DNA of 64,000 bases from Bordetella sp. BOR01 (GTDB lineage: Bacteria > Pseudomonadota > Gammaproteobacteria > Burkholderiales > Burkholderiaceae_B). A program made the position numbers and the translations under genes. The stretch lies in NCBI RefSeq assembly GCF_019218885.1, contig NZ_JAHUWT010000002.1:1364001-1428000 (forward strand), given 5' to 3'. This document shows positions 11,901-20,032 of the stretch, one piece after another. Numbering within the stretch: position 1 is the stretch's first letter; every line of letters begins with the position of its first letter. Below the pieces are notes generated by a model. The model was not told the origin of the DNA and searched no databases. It worked only from the letters and a program-made list of their open reading frames with translations.

Positions 11901-13388
11901 ATGTTGGTGAACCTCGGCAAGCTGCTGGATGAGAACCTGTCGGCAGATGCTGTTGCGATGATCGATTGCTTCGACTTCGACAATCCGCGCGTCTACACCC
12001 ATCGCGACATCGATCGGCTTGCCGATGCATGCGCGCGCGGCCTGTGCAAGCGCGGCCTGGTGCGTGGCGACACGGTCGCCCTGATGAGCCTGAACCGCGC
12101 AGAGTACGTCATTGCCTATCTGGCGATCATGCGGGCGGGCTTTGTCGCGGTTCCCATCAACTACAAGCTGGCCGGCGATACGCTGGCGCTGATACTGTCC
12201 GATTGCCAGGCCAGGCTCGTCTTCGTCGATGCGCAGCGGCAGGCCTTGCTGCCGGCCGGAATACCGGCGCAGCGGCTCGACGATGCCGCATGGGATGCCT
12301 TCCTGGATCCCGGGCCGTTCGCCACCGTGGCGCCCGAAGAAAATGAGTGCGCCATGATCCTGTACACGTCTGGTTCTACGGGCCGGCCCAAGGGCGTGCA
12401 GTTGTCGCACCAGGGCCAGTTGTGGACGCTGCGATCGCGCCTTGCCACGCGTGCTTCGTTCCTGGACGAACGCTTTATCGTGGCCGCGCCGCTGTTCCAC
12501 ATGAATGCGCTGGCGTCCGTCAAGTTTGCCTTGGCGGGCCATGCCAGCGTCGTGCTGCTGCCGCAATTCGACGCACGGCAGTTCATCCAGGCCATCGGGC
12601 GTCATGGCGTCACCTGGGTGACTTCCGTGCCCACCATGATGGCCATGGTGATCAAGGAACAAGAGGCGCTGCAGGCCATCGATACTTCCCGGGTCCATTA
12701 TGTCCGGATGGGCTCGGCGGCGGCCTCGGCCAAACTGTACGAAACGGTGCAAGAGGCATTTCCGAACGCGTCATTGGCCGGTGGTTATGGCACGACCGAG
12801 GCGGGGCCTATTGTTTTCGGGCCGGTGCCGGGGCGCAGCTTGCCGCGCGATGGCGGGCTGGGCTGGCCGCTACCTGGCGTCGAGGTCCGGTTGGTGGACG
12901 GCCAGGGCCGCGATGCCCAGGAAGGCGAACTCTGGATGCGGACGCCGGCCAACATGCAGGGCTACCTGAACCTGCCGGACAAGACTGCTGAAGTGCTGAC
13001 GGTCGACGGCTGGTATAAATCGGGCGATATTTTCCGGCGCAATAACGACGGGTGCTACTACTTCGTGGGCCGGGTCGACGACATGTTCAATTGCGGCGGC
13101 GAGAATATCTACCCCGGCGAGGTCGAGCAGGTCATTGCCAGAATCCCGGAAGTCATGCAGGCCTGCGTGATACCCGTGCGCGACGAACTGAAAGGACACA
13201 AGCCGGTTGCGTTCGTGGTGCGGCATACCGGTGCGTCGCTGACCGAGCAACAGGTCAAGGATTTCGTGCTGGCCAGCGCACCCGCCTACCAGCATCCCAG
13301 GCGCGTATATTTTGTCGATACGCTGCCGCTTGCAGCCACCAATAAAATCGACCGGAAGGCGCTTCTGCACATTGCCGAAAGCGCCTGA
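11901..13388 (+). CDS. AMP-dependent acyl-CoA synthetase/ligase
   Basis: Activates a carboxylic acid with ATP and loads it on CoA; ANL superfamily, 495 aa. Core motifs are complete: P-loop YTSGSTGRPKG (155-165), adenine-binding GGYGTTEAGP, hinge-region YKSGDI, VGRVDDMFNCGGENIYPGEVE, and the C-terminal catalytic Lys in ATNKIDRKAL. The ATG at 11901 follows GAGATAGGTGAG; the frame is open upstream to 11793 but that overlaps the thioesterase. Last gene of the VOC-MDR-thioesterase-ligase operon. The acid substrate cannot be read from sequence; the set suits breakdown of an aromatic or branched acid. Confidence 0.9.
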   Translation: MLVNLGKLLDENLSADAVAMIDCFDFDNPRVYTHRDIDRLADACARGLCKRGLVRGDTVALMSLNRAEYVIAYLAIMRAGFVAVPINYKLAGDTLALILSDCQARLVFVDAQRQALLPAGIPAQRLDDAAWDAFLDPGPFATVAPEENECAMILYTSGSTGRPKGVQLSHQGQLWTLRSRLATRASFLDERFIVAAPLFHMNALASVKFALAGHASVVLLPQFDARQFIQAIGRHGVTWVTSVPTMMAMVIKEQEALQAIDTSRVHYVRMGSAAASAKLYETVQEAFPNASLAGGYGTTEAGPIVFGPVPGRSLPRDGGLGWPLPGVEVRLVDGQGRDAQEGELWMRTPANMQGYLNLPDKTAEVLTVDGWYKSGDIFRRNNDGCYYFVGRVDDMFNCGGENIYPGEVEQVIARIPEVMQACVIPVRDELKGHKPVAFVVRHTGASLTEQQVKDFVLASAPAYQHPRRVYFVDTLPLAATNKIDRKALLHIAESA

Positions 13389-13505
13389 CGGCATAAAGAC
13401 AGCGGCACGGCCAAAGGCACTATCGCGTCTACGCGGAATAGGGCATCGAAAATTTCTTCTGTGCGGCGAAGATTGAAATTTTATGCTCTCAATGCCTGGT
13501 TTGAG

Positions 13506-13528
13506 GGAAAATATCGCGCTATTTTTCC
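13506..13528. promoter_or_regulatory. AT-rich palindrome before the thiol dioxygenase gene
   Basis: GGAAAATA (13506-13513), TCGCGC, then TATTTTTCC (13520-13528). Same half-sites and same 6-base spacing as the palindrome at 9344-9365. A further inverted pair, AAAATTTC (13449-13456) and GAAATTTT (13475-13482), lies just upstream. Confidence 0.45.
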
Positions 13529-13576
13529 ACGAGCCAGCGCGTAGCATGGACCTATTACTCTACAGAGGCCAGGCCC

Positions 13577-14125
13577 ATGCTTACCAGTACCCGCGTCGAG
13601 ACCAGGCGCGATCAATTTCCCGCATTGCCTCGTTGGGTGGGGGCGATACAGCATGCCGTCGATCATGCGCCGCCCGACCGCCTGCCCCAAGCGGTGGCCG
13701 AGATATTGCGGGCCGACGTGGCGCTGGCGGAATTGCTCGATCCTGAACAGCGGCACGGCTGCGCCGAACACTACACGCGTCATGTGCTGTATGCCGATCC
13801 CATGGGCTTGTTCACGGTCGTGGCCCTGGTCTGGAGAGCGGGCCAGCTTTCCCCCATCCATGGGCATTACACATGGTGTTCGTACAAGGTACTGTCAGGT
13901 GAAATAGAGGAAGAGCATTTCGCCTGGGACGGGCATGCGGGCTGCGCCCGATACCAGGGAAAGGTCAGCAAGCTGCCCGGCGAAACCGCCGCCAGCCACG
14001 CCGGCCTGGACCAGATACACCGGCTGCGCAATGCCGGCGCCGGCACCGCTATTTCGGTGCATGTCTACGGTGTCGAGGGCTCACGCGTCGCGACCCACGT
14101 CAATCGCGTCGTGACGGCGGCATAA
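13577..14125 (+). CDS. Cysteine dioxygenase-type thiol dioxygenase
   Basis: Predicted non-haem iron cupin oxidising a thiol such as cysteine or 3-mercaptopropionate to its sulfinate; 182 aa. Metal ligands are read as His95 and His97 (SPIHGHYTW) and His148 (IHRLRN); His162 and Tyr164 (ISVHVYG) match the conserved second-shell pair. Cys101 lies just after the HxH motif, close to where animal enzymes carry the Cys of the Cys-Tyr crosslink; most bacterial relatives have Gly. The usual HDH motif is HGH here. It is convergent with the Lrp/AsnC gene, 16 bases apart. Confidence 0.8.
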   Translation: MLTSTRVETRRDQFPALPRWVGAIQHAVDHAPPDRLPQAVAEILRADVALAELLDPEQRHGCAEHYTRHVLYADPMGLFTVVALVWRAGQLSPIHGHYTWCSYKVLSGEIEEEHFAWDGHAGCARYQGKVSKLPGETAASHAGLDQIHRLRNAGAGTAISVHVYGVEGSRVATHVNRVVTAA

Positions 14126-14141
14126 GCAGGCCGACGGCCTG

Positions 14142-14603
14142 TCAGTCGCTATAGCTTACGGGCAGGGCGGTCGTGTACTTGATCTGCTCCATGGCGAACG
14201 AAGAGCTGACATCGTGCAGGTCGGCGATGCTGATCAGTCTTTTGTAGACGCTATCGTAGGTGCCGATATCGGGCACCACCACCCGGATCAGATAGTCGAC
14301 GTCTCCGCTCATGCGGTAGAACTCGATCACTTCCGGAATGTCCGCGACGTGCTTGGCGAACTTGTTCAGCCAGGTCTGCGAATGCTGGTTGGTGCGCACC
14401 GAAATGAACACCGTGACGCCGACATTCAGCTTCGTGGGGTCGCACAGCGCCACCTGTTTCCGGATGATGCCCAGTTCCTTCAGCTTCTGTACGCGGCGCC
14501 AGCATGGGGTCGTCGACAGGCTGACCTTGTCTGCAATGGCCTGTATAGGGGTTTCAGCGTTGTCTTGCAGGATCGAAATGATCTGTCGGTCAATGGCATC
14601 CAT
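14142..14603 (-). CDS. Lrp/AsnC family transcriptional regulator
   Basis: DNA-binding regulator, 153 aa from the ATG at 14603 (a GTG three codons upstream at 14612 is an alternative). The N-terminal helix-turn-helix reads LDAID-like MDAIDRQIISILQDNAETPIQAIADKV then LSTTPCWRRVQKLKELGII, and the C-terminal RAM ligand domain includes VIEFYRMSGDVDYLIRVVVPD. Such proteins sense amino acids or related small molecules. It sits between the thiol dioxygenase gene and a divergent Bug receptor gene; AT-rich palindromes before neighbouring operons are plausible targets. Confidence 0.92.
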   Translation of the reverse strand: MDAIDRQIISILQDNAETPIQAIADKVSLSTTPCWRRVQKLKELGIIRKQVALCDPTKLNVGVTVFISVRTNQHSQTWLNKFAKHVADIPEVIEFYRMSGDVDYLIRVVVPDIGTYDSVYKRLISIADLHDVSSSFAMEQIKYTTALPVSYSD

Positions 14604-14904
14604 GATCGTCACCGAATGGCTTGGATGAATATCCCGCGCCGGATAAAGGGGTTTGCTGCCAGAGCATGGTATCGCGCTGTTTTGCCGGATTGGCTAAGTA
14701 ATAACCCTATAACCTCACTGCATATAAAAAAATATTCTATTCTTGCGCGTTCGCCATAGAACTGAAGCAACATTATTCTTAGGTGGGTAACGCATAATTG
14801 GACCTGCGCGGCCATGGCCGCGCAGGTCGATGAGGCCGCAGCGATCCCAGGCCCATGCCAGGCCACCTTCATCGATACGCACTAACCACAACCAGGGGAA
14901 TTAC
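14604..14904. promoter_or_regulatory. Divergent AT-rich promoter region between lrp-like gene and Bug gene
   Basis: A 301-base gap without a gene. From 14690 to 14760 it is strongly A/T, including ATATAAAAAAATATTCTATT at 14723-14742. This resembles degenerate Lrp-type sites and could serve both directions. No clear -35/-10 pair was chosen. Confidence 0.4.
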
Positions 14905-15897
14905 ATGCAGGTTTGCAGAAACATGAGCCGGGCCGCCAGCCTGGTGGGCGCGGCGCTGTGCATGATGGCCACTGGCGCCATCGCACAGGACGCGGTGGCC
15001 TATCCGTCCAAGCCAGTCACCATGATTGTCTCTTTCCCCCCCGGGGGCAGTTCGGACTTTTTCACGCGGCTGGTGGCCAACGGACTCAGCAAGAAATGGG
15101 GGCAGCCCGTTGTGGTCGAGAACCGGCCCGGGGCAGGTGGCAACATCGGCGCGCAGCTGGCCTCGCGCGCGGCGCCGGATGGCTACACGCTGTACATGAG
15201 CTCGATCAATACGCATGGCATCAACCCCGGCCTGTACAAGAACCTGGGCTTTGATCCCATCAAAGACTTCGCGCCTATCTCGAAAATCGCCACCGTGGCA
15301 AACGTGCTGGTCGTGAATCCGGCGCTGCCCGTCCAATCGGTGTCCGAGCTTCTGGCCTACGTAGGCAGCCATCCCGACAAGGCTTTTTATGCCAGTTCCG
15401 GCGCCGGCACTTCGCCGCATCTGTCTTCTGAACTCTTCAAGAGGATGACGGGCACCAACATCACGCATGTTGCCTACAAAGGCAGCAACGCGGCGCTGCT
15501 GGACGTGATGTCCGGCATGGTGCCGATGGCCATCGACAACCTGCCCGCGGCCATTGCGCACATCAAGGCCGGCAAGCTGCGCGCGCTTGCCGTGACCTCG
15601 CCCGAACGGTCGCCGGAACTTCCCCAGGTGCCCACCATGCTTGAAAGCGGGGTCAAGGACTACACCGTGACCTCGTGGTGGGGATTGTTCACCCGGATGG
15701 GAACCCCGCCGGAAATCGTCGCGAAGATCAATCGTGACGTGGTGGACCTGCTGAACGAGCCGGAAGTCAAGAACACGATTGCGCTGCAGGGGGCCATGGC
15801 CGCGCCGTCCACGCCAGACGAGCTTGGGCAGCTTGCCGTGTCCGAGATCAGCCGCTGGGGCAAGGTCATCCGCGAGGCAAACATCACCATCGAATGA
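14905..15897 (+). CDS. Bug-family (TctC-like) periplasmic solute-binding protein
   Basis: Periplasmic receptor of the tripartite tricarboxylate transporter type, 330 aa. A Sec signal peptide ends near TGAIAQDA (residue about 27). Mature family motifs: YPSKPVTMIVSFPPGGSSD, VVVENRPGAGGNIGAQ, APDGYTLYMSS, YASSGAGTSPHLSSELFK and a late VTSWWGLFTRMGTP. ATG at 14905 follows AGGGGAA; the frame's upstream extension lacks sense. No membrane partner (TctA/TctB) is encoded in the window, as is usual for most Bordetella Bug proteins. Ligand unknown, probably a carboxylate. Confidence 0.93.
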   Translation: MQVCRNMSRAASLVGAALCMMATGAIAQDAVAYPSKPVTMIVSFPPGGSSDFFTRLVANGLSKKWGQPVVVENRPGAGGNIGAQLASRAAPDGYTLYMSSINTHGINPGLYKNLGFDPIKDFAPISKIATVANVLVVNPALPVQSVSELLAYVGSHPDKAFYASSGAGTSPHLSSELFKRMTGTNITHVAYKGSNAALLDVMSGMVPMAIDNLPAAIAHIKAGKLRALAVTSPERSPELPQVPTMLESGVKDYTVTSWWGLFTRMGTPPEIVAKINRDVVDLLNEPEVKNTIALQGAMAAPSTPDELGQLAVSEISRWGKVIREANITIE

Positions 15898-15898
15898 A

Positions 15899-15942
15899 AC
15901 CCGGCCTGCCGGGTCAAGGCGGATAGCGCACGCCGGGTGCGC
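15899..15942. terminator. Paired hairpins between convergent genes
   Basis: ACCCGGC/GCCGGGT (15899-15914) and GCGCAC/GTGCGC (15926-15942) lie between the ends of the Bug gene and cynS. No T-run follows either stem, so intrinsic termination is uncertain. Confidence 0.35.
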
Positions 15943-15957
15943 CAGTCGGGGCGGCGT

Positions 15958-16404
15958 TCAGTACGCTTTGTATGGCAGGAATTTGCCGCTCATGACGATG
16001 CGCACGCGGTCGCCGGCCGGGTCGTTTTCGCGTGCCAGGTCCATCTTGAAGTCGATGGCGCTCATGATGCCGTCGCCGAATTCCTCGTGGATCAGCGACT
16101 TGAACGTGGTGCCATAGACGTTGACCAGCTCATAGAACCGGTAGATCAGCGGGTCGGTGGGAACCGCGGTCGGCAGCGAACCCTTGTACGGCGTGACCTG
16201 CAACTGCAGCACGGCGTCTTCGGGCAGGTCCAGCAGCTTGCCGGCGGCCTGGGCCTGCTCGGCGGTCAGCGTCATCTGGCCCAATAGCGCGGCCGCGGTC
16301 CATTCTTTGCTGCGGCCCAGCACTTCGGCGATATCAGGCCATTTCAGGCCCTTCTTCAGCTTCTGGGTGACGACTAGTTCGGTGACTTCGGCGCGGGTCA
16401 TCAT
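15958..16404 (-). CDS. cynS: Cyanate hydratase (cyanase)
   Basis: Converts cyanate and bicarbonate to ammonia and carbon dioxide via carbamate. The 148-aa protein carries the three catalytic residues at Arg89, Glu92 and Ser115 (YRFYELVNVYG; GDGIMSAIDF), exactly 7 positions before the E. coli Arg96/Glu99/Ser122, matching its slightly shorter N-terminus. The ATG at 16404 has GGGGAG upstream; an open frame to 16614 is Ala/Pro/Arg-rich shadow of the neighbouring gene. It lies 73 bases downstream of the DUF3141 gene on the same strand; no CynT or CynX is next to it. Confidence 0.95.
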   Translation of the reverse strand: MMTRAEVTELVVTQKLKKGLKWPDIAEVLGRSKEWTAAALLGQMTLTAEQAQAAGKLLDLPEDAVLQLQVTPYKGSLPTAVPTDPLIYRFYELVNVYGTTFKSLIHEEFGDGIMSAIDFKMDLARENDPAGDRVRIVMSGKFLPYKAY

Positions 16405-16477
16405 GGTGCCAGGCTCCCCTTCGAGTAAGCGGTCCGGTCGGCCGGGCAGGCCGACCGGACGGTTGCGGATTCGTGCC

Positions 16478-18892
16478 TTATTCGCCGGTGCGCGTGGCTG
16501 CCGCTGAACGGCGCCGCGGCGCGGTCTTGCGGGCGGCCGCGGGCTTGCTCGCGCGGGTGCTCTTGCTGGTGCCTTGGCTCGTGCTGGCGCCCTTGCCCTT
16601 GCCTTTGCCGGCACTGGCTTTCTTTTCGCGCGCCAGCGCCCGCTGCGCGGCGGTGCGGAAGATCTGTTCCATTTCTTGCAGGCAGGCGCGCGCCCGTTCG
16701 TTCAGCGGTCCGGTGGCTTCCAGTACATGCCGCATCGTGCCGAATGCATCGCGGATCTCGGCTGCCGAGGCCTGTTCCAGCAGGGTGGGCATGGCCTGCA
16801 AGGCCGCTTCGCCATCCAGCCGCATCATCAAGGCTTGGTCGCGCGCCACGTTCTTGAATTCCTGCAGGGCCAGGCCCGAATCGGCGTCGGCGCGCATCTT
16901 GCGCAGCATGGCGAAGCTGCGCTCGTCGATGCTGCCTTCGGCGCTGGACACATACAGCAGCAGGCGCATGGCGGCTTCGCGCACGCCGCCCTGGTCCATC
17001 AGCGCCCGCAGCTCGTCGGCGCGCCCTTCCATGAAATGGCGATGCTCGGGCGACACGCCGGGGTGCTTGCGCGGCGCGTCTGCCTTGGCGCCCAGGCCGG
17101 CCCAGTCCTGCACCAGGGGCGAGCCATAGATGTTCATGAACAGCTGCTCGCCAGCCGCGTCGCGCAGTTCCTGCCACATGTTCAGGCTGGTATCGATGGT
17201 GTTGGACACCATGCGTTCCAGGATGGCGTAGGGGTTGTCCGGCGCTGCCTGCTGGCGTTGCAGGCGTGCCTGGGCGGCTACCTGCGCCACGGGGGCGACC
17301 CACGGGTTGCGGTCCGAGATCAGTTCGTAGGGCAGGCGCAGCGGATGCATGCGCTGCAGCCATTCGGCCGACTGAGGCGTTACCGCCGCGCGTATCCAGG
17401 GCTGCAGGAAGCTGCGGTACAGGCCCAGGTTGATGTCGGATATGCGTGCCACGGCGGCAAAGCGGCGGTCGTCTTCTTCGTTGCGCGCCACGATGGCGCG
17501 CACGTCGTCCACCTTGCGCCGCGCGAACGACAGCACGTAGTCGCCCGGCGCCAGGTCGGCATTGAGCGTGTCGGGCGTCTTGTCGGCGATCTCGGCCTGG
17601 TAGATGCCGGCAGGCAGCACGTCGATCAGGTCGATGTTGGCAGTGAATTCCTGGTGTTCTTTACGGGCCACGCTGCCCGATACGAAGATGCCCAGGTGGC
17701 CGATGCTTTCGTGCACGGCATAGACGATGGTCTGGCCATGCGCCACCACTTCGGCATCGTTCTGGTACAGGTCGGGAATCCAGCCCAGTGCCTGCGGCGG
17801 CGGGGTGATGTTGTCGCCCTTGGAACAGAACACGATGATGGGCGAGCGGATATTGCGCAGGTCGATGCGGATGCCGTCGGACGTGACCAGTCCGGCCGTG
17901 GCCAGCCGGTTGCCGATGAACAGGTTGTCGACGATGTACTGGATTTCCGGCGCATTCAGGAACACATGGCCGCCCCACCATTTTTCGAAGCTCAGGTAGC
18001 GCGAGGCCTCGGTGTCCACGTTCGAGTACAGGTTGTACTGCTTGCCCCAGAGCGTGTTGGCGGGGTTCAGGTTTTCAAAGTTCTGCACCAGCCAGGCGCC
18101 GTCGAAGTGGCCGTGGCCCAGGTCGCTGGTCAGTTCGGTCAGCCAGCTGCCGCCGGTCAGTCCGCCGCTGTAGCGCATGGGATTCATGCCGCGCCAGCCG
18201 GCCCAATACGACAGCGGTGCGCCGGCCACGATAATGGGGCCGAACAGTTCGGGCCGCATCGCCGCCGTCATCATGATCTGCCAGCCGGCCTGGCAATTGC
18301 CCACCACCACCGGCTTGCCTTCGGAGTCGGGATGCCGGGCGATGATTTCTTCCAGGAAGCGCGCCTCGGCGCGCATCACGTCTTCCACCGTCTGCGTGGC
18401 GGTGGGCTGCGGCAGGAACGACGCGAAATAGCAGGGGTGGCCGGCACGTACCGCCACGCCGATTTCGCTCGCGGGCTTGAAGCCACCGATGCCGGGCCCA
18501 TGGCCGGCACGCGGGTCCACGACCAGGAAGGGGCGCTTCAAGGGGTCTACCGCCACGTCGGGCGGCGGCAGGATGCGCAAGAGCCCGTAGTTGACCGGGC
18601 GAGCAAATTCGCGGCCGTCCAGCACCAGTTCGGATTCCATGCTCAGCACGTTGGGCGCGCGCTTGGCCATGTGGCTGTGGTACTGGTTGCCGCGCTGGCG
18701 CATGACATCCGCATACAGCACGCTGCGCTGCAGCGTGTCGACGGCATACTCATACGCGGCGGTCCAGGGGTTGGCAGGCAGGGCGAAAGCTGCACTGCGA
18801 GCATTGGCGGGTGCGGCCACGGCGGGCTCCGGTCGATGGAAGGGCAACACAGGCCGCCCTTCCGGGGTCAGGACAAGAAGATCAGGGTCCAT
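16478..18892 (-). CDS. DUF3141 protein, PHA-synthase-like alpha/beta hydrolase with basic tail
   Basis: Large cytoplasmic protein of 804 aa (814 if the ATG at 18922 is used). The N-terminal half has an alpha/beta-hydrolase core: VVDPRAGHGPGIGGFKP, then VVGNCQAGW with Cys as the likely nucleophile, like the lipase box of PHA synthases. Later come APLSYWAGW and IIVFCSKGDNITPP, which could carry the acid. The C-terminal 45 residues are Lys/Ala/Ser-rich, like histone H1-type tails that bind nucleic acid or granules. Function is unproven. A palindrome of PhaR style sits over the upstream start, favouring 18892. It is upstream of cynS on the same strand. Confidence 0.82.
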   Translation of the reverse strand: MDPDLLVLTPEGRPVLPFHRPEPAVAAPANARSAAFALPANPWTAAYEYAVDTLQRSVLYADVMRQRGNQYHSHMAKRAPNVLSMESELVLDGREFARPVNYGLLRILPPPDVAVDPLKRPFLVVDPRAGHGPGIGGFKPASEIGVAVRAGHPCYFASFLPQPTATQTVEDVMRAEARFLEEIIARHPDSEGKPVVVGNCQAGWQIMMTAAMRPELFGPIIVAGAPLSYWAGWRGMNPMRYSGGLTGGSWLTELTSDLGHGHFDGAWLVQNFENLNPANTLWGKQYNLYSNVDTEASRYLSFEKWWGGHVFLNAPEIQYIVDNLFIGNRLATAGLVTSDGIRIDLRNIRSPIIVFCSKGDNITPPPQALGWIPDLYQNDAEVVAHGQTIVYAVHESIGHLGIFVSGSVARKEHQEFTANIDLIDVLPAGIYQAEIADKTPDTLNADLAPGDYVLSFARRKVDDVRAIVARNEEDDRRFAAVARISDINLGLYRSFLQPWIRAAVTPQSAEWLQRMHPLRLPYELISDRNPWVAPVAQVAAQARLQRQQAAPDNPYAILERMVSNTIDTSLNMWQELRDAAGEQLFMNIYGSPLVQDWAGLGAKADAPRKHPGVSPEHRHFMEGRADELRALMDQGGVREAAMRLLLYVSSAEGSIDERSFAMLRKMRADADSGLALQEFKNVARDQALMMRLDGEAALQAMPTLLEQASAAEIRDAFGTMRHVLEATGPLNERARACLQEMEQIFRTAAQRALAREKKASAGKGKGKGASTSQGTSKSTRASKPAAARKTAPRRRSAAATRTGE

Positions 18893-18905
18893 TACAGCGC
18901 AATCG

Positions 18906-18922
18906 ATGTTGCAATGCAACAT
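18906..18922. promoter_or_regulatory. 17-bp palindrome, PhaR-like operator candidate
   Basis: ATGTTGCA, A, TGCAACAT: a perfect palindrome 13 bases upstream of the chosen DUF3141 start. TTGCA/TGCAA half-sites resemble operators of PhaR, the polyhydroxyalkanoate-granule repressor. Binding is inferred, not shown. Confidence 0.5.
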
Positions 18923-19006
18923 TGCACTTTTTGGCGACCGGCCGGACCGCTCTGCAACCGCCCTTGCACCCGGCAGCCCGGCCGGGGCCCCGCACTGCCC
19001 AGCTGC

Positions 19007-19984
19007 TCAGTTTGTCTTCAACCCTGCCTTCGCTGCCGTTTCCGACCACCGGGCAATATCCCCGGCCACGTCGGCCCGCAGCTCTTCCGAGGTCGACGGT
19101 GAGGGAATGGCGCCCGCGGACTTCAAGAATGTGGCGAACCCCTGGTCCTTCACGACTGCCGCGATCTCCTGGTTGAGGCGGTCCCGGATAGGCGCCGGGG
19201 TTCCCGCGGGGGCGAATACGCCCCACCAGAGCTCGACGACGTAGTCCAGGCCCGACTCGGAAATGGTGGGAATGTCGGGGAATTCCGCGTCGCGCTGTGC
19301 GCCGGTAAACGCAATTTTGGGCAGTGTATCGGCGACCGTTCCCCGGATCGACGCAATCGAGGTGATCGTCAGGTCGATTCTGCCGGCCACCAGGTCGAGC
19401 AGGGCCGGGCCCGTGCCTTTGTAATTGACCGCTGTCGTACGAATGCCGGCAAGGTCGTTCAACAACTCGGTGGCCAGCTGGCTGTTGTCGCCCAACCCCG
19501 CGCTGCCGTAGTTCAGCTTTCCGGGATTCGCCTTGGCGTACTCAACGAATTCCGGAAACGTCTTCACTGGAAGATCAGACCGGGTAACGAGAACAAAGGG
19601 GGCTGCCGCGACACGCGAGACAGGATCAAATGCCCGGACGGGGTCGTAGGGCGTCTTCTGTACCGCGGCGGACGTCGCCAGCGAGCTCGACATGAACAGC
19701 AGGGTGTATCCGTCAGCCGGCGCCGTGGCGACTGCTTGCGCACCGATCGTGCCCCCGCCGCCGCCACGATTCTCGACGACGATGGGTTGGCCCAGGCGCT
19801 GCGACAAGTCCAGCGCGATGCGCCGGCCGATCACGTCATTGCTTCCGCCCGTGGCAAACGGGATGATGAGCCGGATCGGCTTGGCGGGCCAGCCTTCCTG
19901 CGCAAAAGAAGCAGCGGATGCAAGCAAGGCCGCCGAAGACGCCAGCGCCAGCGTCAATCCAGGCAATAGGCAACGAAGTCTCAT
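19007..19984 (-). CDS. Bug-family periplasmic solute-binding protein
   Basis: TctC-type receptor, 325 aa, with a Sec signal peptide (MRLRCLLPGLTLALASSAAL, cleavage near ASFAQE). Family motifs WPAKPIRLIIPFATGGSND, VVENRGGGGGTIGAQ, ADGYTLLFMSS and VVELWWGVFAPAGTP are present. It follows the SelA-like PLP enzyme gene by 48 bases on the same strand and is probably cotranscribed, suggesting the receptor brings in that enzyme's substrate. Ligand unknown. Confidence 0.93.
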   Translation of the reverse strand: MRLRCLLPGLTLALASSAALLASAASFAQEGWPAKPIRLIIPFATGGSNDVIGRRIALDLSQRLGQPIVVENRGGGGGTIGAQAVATAPADGYTLLFMSSSLATSAAVQKTPYDPVRAFDPVSRVAAAPFVLVTRSDLPVKTFPEFVEYAKANPGKLNYGSAGLGDNSQLATELLNDLAGIRTTAVNYKGTGPALLDLVAGRIDLTITSIASIRGTVADTLPKIAFTGAQRDAEFPDIPTISESGLDYVVELWWGVFAPAGTPAPIRDRLNQEIAAVVKDQGFATFLKSAGAIPSPSTSEELRADVAGDIARWSETAAKAGLKTN

Positions 19985-20032
19985 AGTTGTGTTTCCCCTG
20001 TGAAATAGACTAGTTATGCAGCTCTCGGGACC

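Noticed and set aside
16405-16614. N-terminal extension of cyanase
   Set aside because: The extension is an Ala/Pro/Arg repeat translated from the other frame of the DUF3141 tail; catalytic residue spacing fits the start at 16404.
16574-19102. 842-aa open frame on the plus strand
   Set aside because: It is antisense to the DUF3141 gene, which has clear family motifs; its composition (Arg/Gln/His/Val mix) is a high-GC shadow.
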